Notes: a model not told the origin generated them from the letters alone. DNA of 37,910 nucleotides from Capnocytophaga sp. oral taxon 338 str. F0234 (GCF_000192225.1 NZ_GL872413.1:1493266-1531175); one strand, 5' to 3'. Shown: positions 25,485 through 35,177, numbered from the stretch's first letter. Numbers and translations: made by a program.

Positions 25485-26534
25485 TTATACAAAATACCGA
25501 TAATAACGTTCTATATTCATTTCCTTGTCTAAAGTTATAGATTTTTCTATAAAATCATAAAGTGCTGTAGCTGTATAAGGAGCTAGAAAAGCACCATGAG
25601 TACCTAATCCATTAAGGATAAATAAGTTCTTATATTTTGGATGGACTCCTACTAAGGGGCGACGATCTTTTACGGTGGGTCGGATACCTGCCATTTGTCC
25701 TGTAATACGATATGGACAGGATATAAGGTGCTCTAGTTTTTCAATAAGAATTTTTCTACCTTGTAGAGTAGGAGAGGGATCTTTGTCATCATTATCATAA
25801 GTAGTACCTACTTTGAAAGCATTTCCACCTAAAGGAGCAATGAAGCCATCAGACTTGATAACTCCACTTAGTTGGAGATCATCAGATTCAAAACTAAGTA
25901 ATTCTCCCTTACTTCCTACCATAGGTAATGCTTTAAAAAGAGGATTGCGCACCATATCATATCCTTCACAAAAAACAATTCGCTTGGCATCAATACCTTT
26001 ATAATGTACGTATTCTTCTTTGATTTCTAAAGCATTATAATTAAACTTTTCTTCAAAGAAGATTCCCTCTTTCTGTAGTTTCTCTTGATAAGTAGGAATA
26101 AGGATTCGGGTATTGACCAATCCTGTATGAAGTACCTCTCCTAACCCAAAGGGAGTTGTTACATAAGGAGAAACCTTGTTAAGTATTTTTGTAGAAAGAT
26201 ACTCTGATAGAATAGGCTTATCAGAGGCAACAAACCAATTGTTCTTTTCTTCTACCGAAGCGAATTTTCTGAACACACGTACTTTATAGATAAAGGAAGT
26301 ATGTAGTTTCTTCTCTATTTCGCTAAAAAAGGGGAGAAGTAATTGCATTTGTTCTTGTATTCTCCATACAGGAGTAAATCGCTTAAGGATAACAGGATTG
26401 AACATAGCTCCTGCAACAGTAGTTACAGGAGCAGGATTATCATTGAAAATAACAAAGGATTTTTGGTTCTTCTCTAATAGATGAGCAAGACTACTTCCTG
26501 CAAAGCCAAATCCTACAATAATATAATCTTTCAT
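25485..26534 (-). CDS. FAD-dependent oxidoreductase (DAO family)
   Basis: This 349-aa flavoprotein has an N-terminal Rossmann motif IVGFGFAGSSLAHLLE and an acidic/hydrophobic strand VIFNDN. Near 270-320 it has GQMAGIRPTVKDRRPLVG and LFILNGLGTHGAFLAP, typical of glycine/D-amino-acid oxidase-like (DAO) enzymes. It is cytoplasmic, with no signal peptide. The likely reaction is oxidation of an amine or amino-acid substrate, with oxygen or a quinone as acceptor; the substrate is not readable. It is 21 nt after the GlcNAc-kinase-like gene on the same strand, so the two are probably co-transcribed. Confidence 0.85.
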   Translation of the reverse strand: MKDYIIVGFGFAGSSLAHLLEKNQKSFVIFNDNPAPVTTVAGAMFNPVILKRFTPVWRIQEQMQLLLPFFSEIEKKLHTSFIYKVRVFRKFASVEEKNNWFVASDKPILSEYLSTKILNKVSPYVTTPFGLGEVLHTGLVNTRILIPTYQEKLQKEGIFFEEKFNYNALEIKEEYVHYKGIDAKRIVFCEGYDMVRNPLFKALPMVGSKGELLSFESDDLQLSGVIKSDGFIAPLGGNAFKVGTTYDNDDKDPSPTLQGRKILIEKLEHLISCPYRITGQMAGIRPTVKDRRPLVGVHPKYKNLFILNGLGTHGAFLAPYTATALYDFIEKSITLDKEMNIERYYRYFV

Positions 26535-26555
26535 TCTTGATTTTGTTAAAGAGAA

Positions 26556-27416
26556 TTATTTCCTATTTCCATGATGAAGATGGTATTCCACTAAACCGTC
26601 AATAGGTTTACGAAGGATTTTTCCTACTTTTAATCCATTAGCAGCGAATACCTCCCTTACCATATCTTGCAAGTAAAAAGCAATACTTCCAACAAAATTA
26701 ATAGGTACTTCATTGCGTACTTCATATTGTACTACCCAGTGATTTATAAAAAGTTGTAACCCTTCTTTGATAATACGGTTACAATAGTCATCCTCCTTAT
26801 TTTCTACCAAGAAACGACCAAAGGTAGCCAAGTAACTATTAGGATTAGGGAGCTTATATAAGTGAGATTTGATAACATCAGAGTTAAGTTCATATTGATG
26901 TTCAAACTTGCTTCTTAGGGATTCTGGCATAATTTTAAAGTAATAATCTACAATAAGCCTTTTCCCAAAGAAATTACCACTACACTCATCCATAAGGGAA
27001 TATCCCAAGGAATCTACTGCTTGATAGAGTTCTTTACCATCCCAATAGGAGCAGTTAGAACCTGTTCCTAAAATTCCAACAATAGCTTTTTCTCCATCTG
27101 CTGTGGTGGCATGTACAGCTGCATAAGTATCTTCTTTTACTACTATAGTAGCATTAGAGAAAAATCGTTGCAGAATAGCATGGAGAAAAGTACGGAGACG
27201 CTCAGTTCCACAACCAGCCCCATAGAAATATACATGACGGGCACGTTTGCGATTTTCATTGAGTTGCTCATTAGTAGTAAGTCGTTCCATTACTATTTCT
27301 TCAGTAAGTACTTCAGGGTTAAGACCAAGAGTTTGCGTGCCAAACTCTTTCATCCCCTTTTCATTCAGTGCTGTCCAATCAGCTTTGGTAGCACCACTAT
27401 CTACTATAAGAATCAT
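26556..27416 (-). CDS. BadF/BadG-type ATPase, N-acetylglucosamine-kinase-like
   Basis: This 286-aa protein has the ASKHA (actin/hexokinase) fold. The phosphate-1 motif DSGATKADW is at 6-14, and GILGTGSNCSYWDG near 112-125 matches the phosphate-2/adenosine region of N-acetylglucosamine kinases. The later GSIAFYLQ supports the family. It probably phosphorylates GlcNAc or another amino sugar from peptidoglycan recycling. The ATG is at 27416, just after the gapA terminator (27448-27495). The Cys/Gly-rich GAGCGTERLR is a characteristic feature of this group. Confidence 0.8.
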   Translation of the reverse strand: MILIVDSGATKADWTALNEKGMKEFGTQTLGLNPEVLTEEIVMERLTTNEQLNENRKRARHVYFYGAGCGTERLRTFLHAILQRFFSNATIVVKEDTYAAVHATTADGEKAIVGILGTGSNCSYWDGKELYQAVDSLGYSLMDECSGNFFGKRLIVDYYFKIMPESLRSKFEHQYELNSDVIKSHLYKLPNPNSYLATFGRFLVENKEDDYCNRIIKEGLQLFINHWVVQYEVRNEVPINFVGSIAFYLQDMVREVFAANGLKVGKILRKPIDGLVEYHLHHGNRK

Positions 27417-27447
27417 AATTTTAAGGTATTAAGTTAAGAAAAGATAT

Positions 27448-27495
27448 TTTTTAAAAAAGACGTATGCTTTTATCAAAAAAATCACACGTCTTTTT
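27448..27495 (-). terminator. gapA terminator
   Basis: AAAAAGACGTGTG (27495-27483) pairs with CATACGTCTTTTT (27466-27454) over 13 bp (one G-U), followed by T-rich sequence, 25 nt after the gapA stop. It separates gapA from the downstream kinase gene. Confidence 0.85.
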
Positions 27496-27519
27496 CATGA
27501 ACTAGTGAGGCATACTTAA

Positions 27520-28539
<1,020 letters not shown>

Positions 28540-28558
28540 TTATTTACGAATATTTGAT

Positions 28559-28750
28559 TTATTTGTGTTCTCTCGGGGTTAATTTCTTTGATAACATATA
28601 TATACCTACTACTAATAAAACAAGCCCTGCAATAAGTACATACTGTTCCTGGAAATACCGATATTCTTTGCTAGATTGTAAGTATAACAATAATACTCCC
28701 AAGATCATTAGAGTATAGGCAATTATATTTGTTTTCTTCAATATACTCAT
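28559..28750 (-). CDS. Small two-helix membrane protein
   Basis: This is a 63-aa protein with two predicted membrane helices (about 8-24 IIAYTLMILGVLLLYLQ, and 38-54 VLIAGLVLLVVGIYMLS), a short polar hairpin between them and basic ends. There is no motif. The ATG at 28750 lies 9 nt after the pncB stop, so it is probably a real gene of the operon. Many Bacteroidetes have such small inner-membrane proteins of unknown function. Confidence 0.6.
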   Translation of the reverse strand: MSILKKTNIIAYTLMILGVLLLYLQSSKEYRYFQEQYVLIAGLVLLVVGIYMLSKKLTPREHK

Positions 28751-28759
28751 AGTCGTTTT

Positions 28760-29947
28760 TTAAGAGTGAATACGTAATAATTCCTTTGCCAATTCTATCA
28801 TCCGTGGGTCTCCTGTGTGCTTGAGTGGTTCATCAGAGAGTTTAACGGTTTTTACCCATTCGTGGTCGGAGGTAAGTACTTCAGTGAGTTTCATGACAAT
28901 ATTCATAGGTTGCAGTCCTACATCATTGGTAAGGTTGGTGCCTATACCGAAGGAAAAACCTATTTTACCACGGCAGTATTTGGTAATGGCTTCAACCTTT
29001 TCAGGAGTCAACCCATCGGAGAAGATGATATATTTGGAAAGAGGATTAATACCGAATTTCTTATAGTGTTCTATGGTTTTATTAGCAAACTCAATAGGGT
29101 CTCCACTGTCATGGCGTACTCCATCAAATAGTTTGGCGAACTTGGTATCAAATTGTTTGAAGAAGACATCTGTAGTATAAGTATCAGAAAGAGCAACTCC
29201 CAAATCACCACGATACACATCTACCCAATGCTCTAAGGACATGGCATTAGACATCTTAAAACCATATTCTGCTGCGTGAAACATGAACCATTCATGAGCA
29301 TGAGTACCAATAGGTTTTACTTGGTACTTCATAGCAAAATGAACATTACTTGTTCCTATAAAGTTATAGCGATGCGATTTGGTCAGAGTTCGCATAACAA
29401 TATCATGTACATGGTATGAATGTCTTCGGCGTGTACCGAATTCGGCAAAAATAACATCCAGTGATTCGTAATCATGTGCTTTGTGAGAGGTATTGCTTTC
29501 TATTTGTTCATCACTCCAAGCCACTGCACCGGTTAGTTTGTAATAAAGCTCACTGATAGTAGCCAATAGAGGCACTTCCCATAGAATAGTTCTATACCAA
29601 TACCCTTCAACACTTACTTTAAGTTCATTTCCTTTTTGAGAAATATGTACCTCAGAAGGGTCATAGCGATAACCTTCCAAAAAATCAATATAAGCAGGAT
29701 TCAAATAAGGACAAGATGTTCTTAAGAAATTTTTCTCTTCTTTGGATAATTTTAATTGACTCATCTGATTGACAGATTCTTGCATTGCGCTGGCAAAGCC
29801 CTCTGGAAATTTGTGCTTTCCACGGTTAATAAACTCATATCTTCCTTTTATTGAAGGAAAGAGTTTTACTACAGCACATTGCATAGTGAATTTATAAAAA
29901 TCATTATCTAAGATAGAGTTGAAAATATGGATAGGATGTGCTAGCAT
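28760..29947 (-). CDS. pncB: Nicotinate phosphoribosyltransferase
   Basis: This enzyme of the NAD salvage pathway makes nicotinate mononucleotide from nicotinate and PRPP with ATP. It is 395 aa. The N-terminal ILDNDFYKFTMQCAV, the FGTRRRHSYHVHD block, and the GTSNVHFAMKYQVKPIGTHAHEW block with the phosphorylatable His near 220 are diagnostic, followed by GVRHDSGDP and FSFGIGTNLTNDVG. It leads the operon pncB - orf63 - gapA, an arrangement that ties NAD supply to NAD-dependent GAPDH. A TACCTTTG box (29994-29987) lies 40 nt upstream. Confidence 0.97.
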   Translation of the reverse strand: MLAHPIHIFNSILDNDFYKFTMQCAVVKLFPSIKGRYEFINRGKHKFPEGFASAMQESVNQMSQLKLSKEEKNFLRTSCPYLNPAYIDFLEGYRYDPSEVHISQKGNELKVSVEGYWYRTILWEVPLLATISELYYKLTGAVAWSDEQIESNTSHKAHDYESLDVIFAEFGTRRRHSYHVHDIVMRTLTKSHRYNFIGTSNVHFAMKYQVKPIGTHAHEWFMFHAAEYGFKMSNAMSLEHWVDVYRGDLGVALSDTYTTDVFFKQFDTKFAKLFDGVRHDSGDPIEFANKTIEHYKKFGINPLSKYIIFSDGLTPEKVEAITKYCRGKIGFSFGIGTNLTNDVGLQPMNIVMKLTEVLTSDHEWVKTVKLSDEPLKHTGDPRMIELAKELLRIHS

Positions 29948-29986
29948 AACTATAAATTATAAATAGTATTTTTCCTTAAAATCACA

Positions 29987-29994
29987 CAAAGGTA
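29987..29994 (-). promoter_or_regulatory. Possible -7 box of pncB
   Basis: TACCTTTG on the minus strand matches TAnnTTTG, 40 nt ahead of the pncB ATG. No TTTG is found at the expected -33 distance. Confidence 0.4.
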
Positions 29995-30105
29995 AAAAAT
30001 TATTTCAAGTAAAAAAACTTTTTTTGAATTTATTTTTATAAGGAGTATATAAATGTTTGACAGTAAGTAGTTTAAATTTGCTAATCAAAAAAAGTGTGAT
30101 TTTTC

Positions 30106-30136
30106 TTTGCAGAATAGGAAAAAAGTTATAATTTTG
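30106..30136 (+). promoter_or_regulatory. tRNA-Ser(UGA) promoter
   Basis: TTTG (30106-30109), a 19-nt spacer and TAATTTTG (30129-30136) match both boxes, with the tRNA 5' end 35 nt downstream. Confidence 0.8.
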
Positions 30137-30170
30137 CACCCGCAATCAACCAATTAAGATGATTATTTCT

Positions 30171-30255
30171 GGAGAAATGGCAGAGCGGTCGAATGCGGCG
30201 GTCTTGAAAACCGTTGAGGGTAACACCTCCGGGGGTTCGAATCCCTCTTTCTCCG
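30171..30255 (+). tRNA. tRNA-Ser (anticodon UGA)
   Basis: This is an 85-nt cloverleaf with acceptor GGAGAAA/TTTCTCC and discriminator G (30255). The anticodon loop CTTGAAA gives UGA, which reads UCA, UCG and probably UCU. A long variable arm (GAGGGTAACACCTCC) and the T-arm GGTTCGAATCC confirm a serine tRNA. No CCA is encoded. It has its own promoter and terminator. Confidence 0.97.
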
Positions 30256-30286
30256 CAATACATTGATTTTTAAGGTTTAGTTATGG

Positions 30287-30324
30287 AAGTCTAAGATAAA
30301 GGGGTTTATCTTAGACTTTTTTAT
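30287..30324 (+). terminator. tRNA-Ser(UGA) terminator
   Basis: AAGTCTAAGATAAA (30287-30300) and TTTATCTTAGACTT (30305-30318) form a perfect 14-bp stem with a GGGG loop and a T-run. It ends the tRNA transcript. Confidence 0.93.
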
Positions 30325-30339
30325 TTATCAGAATAAGGA

Positions 30340-30930
30340 TTAAAAATGAAAATTTAACTGTAGGAAGCCTATTTTAGCTAATCGACTTTCCCACCAATTA
30401 GTTTGATTCTGTGAATCAAAACTTTTTAAATCCTTCCGAAAATTATATTTTAGAAAAAACCCAGGTTCTGTGGAGATAGAAAAATTTTGGCTTAATTGAT
30501 ATTGTATCCCTATAAAGGGATTGAGAGTTGTACTTATGAAATATTGTTCTCTATTTTTGTAGTATAGATAACGACCCCCGAGGTCAATTCCATAATAAAA
30601 TTTCCATTTCTTATAATTTCTAAAGAGCTTATCAATTCCTATCTTTAAAGCAACCTCATAGCGGCTATCCTTAGTAGATTCTATATGATAATCCCCTCCT
30701 GCCCGATAGGCTACAGCAGGAGTCTTTAGGTAGCGATATTCTAACAAAAAAGCATTGCTATCACTTGGGAATGCAGAATTAACAAACTTAGAAAGTCCTA
30801 TCCCTATTTGGTGTTTGCAAGAAGAAAGGGAGGAGCTTTCTGATAGAGAATCAATAGAAGAAAAAGTAACATTGCTCTCTTGTGCGAGAGCAATGTTACT
30901 AAAAAATAGAATGAGGAAGTATCTTTTCAT
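30340..30930 (-). CDS. Exported beta-barrel-like outer-membrane protein
   Basis: This 196-aa protein has a signal peptide (MKRYFLILFFSNIALAQ). The mature part alternates hydrophobic and polar residues (RYEVALKIGIDKLF, WKFYYGIDLGGRYLYY, NPFIGIQYQLSQNFSIS) and ends GFLQLNFHF with a C-terminal Phe, as outer-membrane barrels do. About eight strands fit the length. Function is unknown. Its ATG shares one base with the stop of the lipoprotein gene (TAATG), so the two products may work together at the outer membrane. Confidence 0.72.
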   Translation of the reverse strand: MKRYFLILFFSNIALAQESNVTFSSIDSLSESSSLSSCKHQIGIGLSKFVNSAFPSDSNAFLLEYRYLKTPAVAYRAGGDYHIESTKDSRYEVALKIGIDKLFRNYKKWKFYYGIDLGGRYLYYKNREQYFISTTLNPFIGIQYQLSQNFSISTEPGFFLKYNFRKDLKSFDSQNQTNWWESRLAKIGFLQLNFHF

Positions 30931-32021
30931 TAGTTATTTTTATCAAATCGCTTAAAGATATTAGTTATTTTTTCTTCAAAATCACTAATATATTTTTCAG
31001 CTTTTTCTTTAGATCCATCTGAAAAGATAAAGTAGATAACTCCACTGTCCTTTTCTTTTTCATACTTTACATCTGCAATCTTACTATTGCCTTTGAATAA
31101 ATCTGCTCTTATAAAAGTATTAATTTCTTCTGTTGTGATTTCTCTTCCTTCTATTTTGTTAATACTCTTTACATCAACATTACCTACAATACGTAATTCA
31201 CTTTGAGTTGCTACGAATGAGATATTGTCAATAGCTTTTATGTTAGTTATATTTCCATAATCAGAAGTATTGAGTTTTATATCAGCTCGCAGTGTAGTAG
31301 CGCATCCTTCATTGGAAGAGAAGGAAAAATTAAAGATAAAGTTCTCAGGAGTTTGTCTGTTCCATTTGATAGTAGTAGTAAAAGGGTTTGTGTATATACT
31401 AACATCTGCGGTTAAAGGCATAGTGAAATTAGTCTTTTTATCATAGGTAGCGTTTTTGATAGTTAGTTCAAACACCTTTACTCCATCTATAGTAGCTACA
31501 GCATGCCCTTTGACAGGAAGTCGGTAGATTTTATCTTTGTAAGAAGCTTCAAAATCTTCATATTGGTCTACAGTGAATACTGCATTATTAGAGGTCGCTT
31601 CTTTAGTAGCAGGGAAATTAAAGGTGATGTTATTATTATTGGCTGTTTTCTCCCAAAGTTCTTTATTTTTGTTCCAAGAGTAAGTGCCCTTAAGAGATTG
31701 GTAGTTAAAGCCATTTGTATTTTGTAGAGCATCAGCAAAGTGCTGAGCATCAAATTTTTCACTTAGGTAAGCCGACCAAGACTGATTTTTCCCTTTATTA
31801 TTTACAGTTTTTTTAAAAAAAGCATTGTAAAAGAAATCTGCAAAACCTCCATCATTGAGTTTTTTCATACAGTCATAGAAGTTATCCATTGTAGCTTGTA
31901 CTATAGCCTTGGATTCTTCTGGAGTATACACATGTTCATCATTGTTCTTAGCACATGATACAAAAAGTACTGTAGCTATAGAAGCAAGTACTGCATTTTT
32001 AGAAAATTTCTTTAAATTCAT
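30930..32021 (-). CDS. Lipoprotein of unknown function
   Basis: This 363-aa protein has a lipoprotein signal: MNLKKFSKNAVLASIATVLFVSC with C23 as the lipidated Cys. Directly after it comes AKNNDEH, a charged stretch that loosely resembles the surface-export signals of Bacteroidetes lipoproteins (Lys then acidic residues, though Asn-Asn intervenes). The mature part is mostly beta-type, with a helical N-terminal region to about 100, and has no motif I recognise. A -7-like TACTTTTG (32059-32052) lies 31 nt upstream. It is coupled to the following barrel gene by TAATG. Confidence 0.75.
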   Translation of the reverse strand: MNLKKFSKNAVLASIATVLFVSCAKNNDEHVYTPEESKAIVQATMDNFYDCMKKLNDGGFADFFYNAFFKKTVNNKGKNQSWSAYLSEKFDAQHFADALQNTNGFNYQSLKGTYSWNKNKELWEKTANNNNITFNFPATKEATSNNAVFTVDQYEDFEASYKDKIYRLPVKGHAVATIDGVKVFELTIKNATYDKKTNFTMPLTADVSIYTNPFTTTIKWNRQTPENFIFNFSFSSNEGCATTLRADIKLNTSDYGNITNIKAIDNISFVATQSELRIVGNVDVKSINKIEGREITTEEINTFIRADLFKGNSKIADVKYEKEKDSGVIYFIFSDGSKEKAEKYISDFEEKITNIFKRFDKNN

Positions 32022-32426
32022 TTTATTTAATTATCAATTAATATTTGCTCGCAAAAGTATATTTTTTTCTTTATTTAAAATAATAATTAACAAAATTTTA
32101 TAATCTCACTTTTTGATACTTATAAAGAATTCTCCCAAAAGACTTTAATTCATGTAGGTAGAGTTTCAAACTCTTGTTCAATGCAGATACAAAAAGATAC
32201 CAATTTCAATATAAAATGCTAATGTGTAGTTATAAAAGTAATGCTCTGACAATAAATTTGATATTAAGTGATCAATAATTTACACTATATTAAAACAGCT
32301 TATCACATAAGGATTTTAAACTCTTATAAACTGTTTATAATTCCTGTTTATGTATTAAGATAATAGCCTACTTTTTAGTATATTAAAGTATAATAAATAT
32401 TAAATAATATTAAAAAAACACTTTTT
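32022..32426. other. Divergent gap between lipoprotein and asparaginase genes
   Basis: No gene is visible in about 400 AT-rich bases. The only symmetric element is AGAGTTT-C-AAACTCT (32160-32174), a perfect 7-bp inverted repeat with a one-base centre that could bind a regulator. A possible -7 box for the leftward lipoprotein gene sits at 32052-32059. The promoter of the rightward asparaginase is annotated separately. Confidence 0.45.
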
Positions 32427-32458
32427 TTTGTTTGTTTTTAAAAAAGGATTTAATTTTG
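32427..32458 (+). promoter_or_regulatory. Promoter of the periplasmic asparaginase gene
   Basis: TTTG (32427-32430), a 20-nt spacer and TAATTTTG (32451-32458) match both boxes. The ATG lies 53 nt downstream of the -7 box. Confidence 0.75.
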
Positions 32459-32511
32459 TATTCTGAATTTTAATATGTTTTGAATATAATTTAATCATTA
32501 ATAAATACAAA

Positions 32512-33567
32512 ATGCAAAGAACATTCAAAAAAATTGCCCTTACATTATTAATAATGATGTCTGTGGTAGCTTTCGCACAAAAGCCGAAAGTACGTATTCT
32601 CGCAACAGGTGGTACCATTGCAGGAGTGAGTAAGTCTGCTACTGAAACAAACTACAAAGCAGGTGAATTGGGGATTAATCAACTCTTACAAGCAGTTCCT
32701 GAAGTAAGGAACTTAGCCGATGTATCTGGTGAACAAATTGTGAAGATTGGTTCTCAAGATATGAATGATGATGTATGGCTTAAACTTGCTAAGCGTATCA
32801 ATGAACTTCTTAATAAAGAAGGTTATGACGGTATAGTTATTACTCATGGTACTGATACTATGGAGGAAACAGCTTATTTCTTAAATCTTACAGTGCATAG
32901 TAACAAACCTGTGGTGTTAGTTGGAGCTATGCGTCCTGCAACAGGGATGAGTGCGGATGGACCTCTAAACTTATATAATGCCGTAGCAGTAGCTGCTGAT
33001 AAAAATGCACGAGGAAAAGGAGTCATGGTATGTATGAATGATATTGTTTTGGATGCTAAGGACGTTATCAAAACTAATACTACTGCAGTAGAAACTTTCA
33101 AAGGAGCTAATTATGGAAAATTAGCTTATATTCATAATGGTAAGGTCTTCTTTGGTCGTACTCCTACTAACAAGCATACAACTCAATCTATTTTCAATGT
33201 AGATAATCTTAAATCTCTTCCTAAAGTAGGCATTGTATATAGTTATTCCAACGTATCAGAACTTCCTATGAAAGCTTTTATTGATGCTAAGTTTGATGGT
33301 ATTGTACATGCAGGGGTAGGTAATGGAAACTTTTATCATACTATTTTGGATTTAGCAGTGAAAGCACAACAAAAAGGTATTCAAATTGTACGTTCCTCAC
33401 GTGTTCCTACAGGAGCCACCACTCAAGATGCAGAAGTAGATGATGCTAAATATCATTTTGTGGCTTCCCAAGCACTTAATCCTCAGAAAGCTCGTGTATT
33501 ACTCATGTTAGCTCTTACAAAGACTAAGGATTGGCAACAAATCCAACAATATTTTAATGAATACTAA
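32512..33567 (+). CDS. ansB: Periplasmic L-asparaginase (type II)
   Basis: This exported enzyme hydrolyses asparagine (and often glutamine) outside the inner membrane. It is 351 aa with signal peptide 1-22 (MQRTFKKIALTLLIMMSVVAFA). Catalytic motifs are ATGGTIAG (31-38, T32) and THGTDTMEETA, with the later KTNTT and RSSRVPTG conserved in type II enzymes. The length fits type II with its signal. It is the second asparaginase of the window. A porin follows 89 nt downstream on the same strand, with a strong hairpin in between. Confidence 0.95.
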   Translation: MQRTFKKIALTLLIMMSVVAFAQKPKVRILATGGTIAGVSKSATETNYKAGELGINQLLQAVPEVRNLADVSGEQIVKIGSQDMNDDVWLKLAKRINELLNKEGYDGIVITHGTDTMEETAYFLNLTVHSNKPVVLVGAMRPATGMSADGPLNLYNAVAVAADKNARGKGVMVCMNDIVLDAKDVIKTNTTAVETFKGANYGKLAYIHNGKVFFGRTPTNKHTTQSIFNVDNLKSLPKVGIVYSYSNVSELPMKAFIDAKFDGIVHAGVGNGNFYHTILDLAVKAQQKGIQIVRSSRVPTGATTQDAEVDDAKYHFVASQALNPQKARVLLMLALTKTKDWQQIQQYFNEY

Positions 33568-33585
33568 TTTTTAAAGTTAGCTAAT

Positions 33586-33632
33586 AAGGTAAAAAGTAAT
33601 TCAAGATTTATTACTTTTTACCTTGATTTTTT
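33586..33632 (+). terminator. Hairpin between asparaginase and porin genes
   Basis: AAGGTAAAAAGTAAT (33586-33600) pairs perfectly with ATTACTTTTTACCTT (33610-33624), followed by GATTTTTT. It lies only 25 nt before the porin ATG, leaving no room for a separate promoter, so it probably acts as a partial terminator or mRNA-stability hairpin. Confidence 0.75.
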
Positions 33633-33656
33633 ATTAACAAATAAATTTTTAGAAAA

Positions 33657-34841
33657 ATGAAAAGACTAATAGTATCTATAGTATTTCTCTCTACAGCAGT
33701 AGCTTTTGCACAGGAGGATTTACAAGGGCAAATAAATCAGCTAAAGTCAGAATTGGAACAGCTTAAAATGTCTCGTCCTACGCAGGCTCTTATGCTTGAG
33801 TCACCTTCTATGCCACAAACAGAGGGAGAAAATCCTCTTAATAAGAAGTTTAATCTTTTCTTTAATTTCCAATCTAGCTTTGACGCTCTTCTTCCCGATG
33901 AAGGAGATACCAATAAAGCAGAATTTAAAGCCAGACAATTACGGTTAGAAATGAGAGGTGATATTACTGACCGTATTTTTTATCGTTTTCGTCACCGCTT
34001 GAATAAACCTAATGCAGCTACCTCTTTGGATAATTTAGCAAAAGCAACGGATATGCTCTATGCTGGTTTTCGCTTGAATGATAAGTGGGCTCTTACTGTA
34101 GGTAAAATGTGTCAAACATGGGGCGGATTTGAGTTTGACCTTAACCCAATGAATATCTATGAATATACTGATTTTATAGAGAATATGGATAATTTCATGC
34201 TTGGAGGTATGATTACTTTTGCTCCTAATGCCAATCACGAGTTTAACTTACAAATTACAGATGTTCGTAATGCTAAGTTCTCTGATATTTATGGGACTCC
34301 TGCAGACATCAAGGCAAGCAAAGCTCCTCTTACTTATATTTTCAATTGGAATGGAAATCTTTTTGATGGAGTACTTCAAACTCGTTATGCAGTAGGTTTA
34401 CAAAGTGAAGCTGATGGTTATAATAATACTATGGTGATGTTAGGTACTAAGCTCAATTTGCCTAAATTCCAAGCTTATTTTGATTATATGAGAGCTGATG
34501 AAAAATTGGACAGACTTAAATACACTCCTAATAGTAGTGCAGATCCACTTTTAAAAGATGCAAAATATAATAGTTTGGTTCTCAAGGGGGAATACCAACC
34601 TATACCTATGCTTAATGTATTTGCACAGGGGATTTATGAAACAGCAGAAAATAGTTTAGCTAACAACAAAATGGTGGGATTAGGCTATTTTGCGGGAGTA
34701 GAGTATATGCCTTTTAAAGATCAAGATTTACGTTTCTTTTTAGCTTATATAGGGAGAAGCCGTGAAAATAAATTGACAGATAATACAGTAAACACCAATC
34801 GTATTAGTCTTGGTATGATGTATCGTATTAAAGCCTTTTAA
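33657..34841 (+). CDS. Outer-membrane porin (porin O/P-like)
   Basis: This 394-aa protein has a signal peptide (1-19, ending FAQE), then a short coiled coil (DLQGQINQLKSELEQLKM, about 20-40) and a long beta-barrel of 16 or so strands rich in aromatic girdle residues. It ends RISLGMMYRIKAF with a terminal Phe. The architecture resembles the phosphate-selective porin O/P family; whether it passes phosphate is not shown. The coiled coil probably sits in the periplasm and anchors to peptidoglycan. It is linked to ansB, and a role in uptake of amino acids or small solutes is only a guess from context. Confidence 0.82.
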   Translation: MKRLIVSIVFLSTAVAFAQEDLQGQINQLKSELEQLKMSRPTQALMLESPSMPQTEGENPLNKKFNLFFNFQSSFDALLPDEGDTNKAEFKARQLRLEMRGDITDRIFYRFRHRLNKPNAATSLDNLAKATDMLYAGFRLNDKWALTVGKMCQTWGGFEFDLNPMNIYEYTDFIENMDNFMLGGMITFAPNANHEFNLQITDVRNAKFSDIYGTPADIKASKAPLTYIFNWNGNLFDGVLQTRYAVGLQSEADGYNNTMVMLGTKLNLPKFQAYFDYMRADEKLDRLKYTPNSSADPLLKDAKYNSLVLKGEYQPIPMLNVFAQGIYETAENSLANNKMVGLGYFAGVEYMPFKDQDLRFFLAYIGRSRENKLTDNTVNTNRISLGMMYRIKAF

Positions 34842-34866
34842 TTAGGGACGATTAATTACATTAAAA

Positions 34867-34918
34867 AAATACACTGTTCTTGAAAGTTATTATACACTTT
34901 TGAGAATAGTGTATTTTA
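34867..34918 (+). terminator. Porin terminator
   Basis: AATACACTGTTCT (34868-34880) pairs with AGAATAGTGTATT (34903-34915) with one G-U pair, followed by TTATT. It is 26 nt after the porin stop. Confidence 0.75.
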
Positions 34919-34925
34919 TTAAAGT

Positions 34926-35171
34926 TCATTTTATTCTATATTGCAATTTGCAATTATTTTCTTCTATTTCAACAGTATATTTTTCCCTAATTCGATGTTT
35001 ATCCTCTTTAAAAGTTGTTTTAAAACTTTTCCAAACATCAGTCGCTATAGAACCATAGGTAATATCAAGTTCTTTAAGTTATTTCCTTAGCTTTTTACCT
35101 GTTCTCTCTGCTTCTTTTATCCCAAATGTAAGTTATAATTTCTATTGTTTGTCATAAGGACAGAAGCAATG
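34926..35171 (-). pseudogene. IS1-family transposase remnant (C-terminal part)
   Basis: On the minus strand one frame reads FGIKEAERTGKKLRK, a TAA (35081-35079), then LKELDITYGSIATDVWKS, KEDKHRIREKYTVEIEENN and CKLQYRIK before a TGA at 34926. The KxYTxxIEGxNCxLRxR pattern and the ITYGSIATDxWKSF block are characteristic of IS1-type transposases. Stops at 35081, 35135 and 35144 in the same frame and loss of both ends show decay. It abuts the stop of the receptor gene. It marks past IS activity here; it is not mobile now. Confidence 0.7.
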
Positions 35172-35177
35172 TCGCCA

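Noticed and set aside
30047-30070. AAGGAG followed by ATG TTT GAC AGT AAG TAG as a leader peptide
   Set aside because: Only five codons, on the plus strand ahead of a tRNA, in a phylum that makes little use of Shine-Dalgarno sequences; most likely chance.
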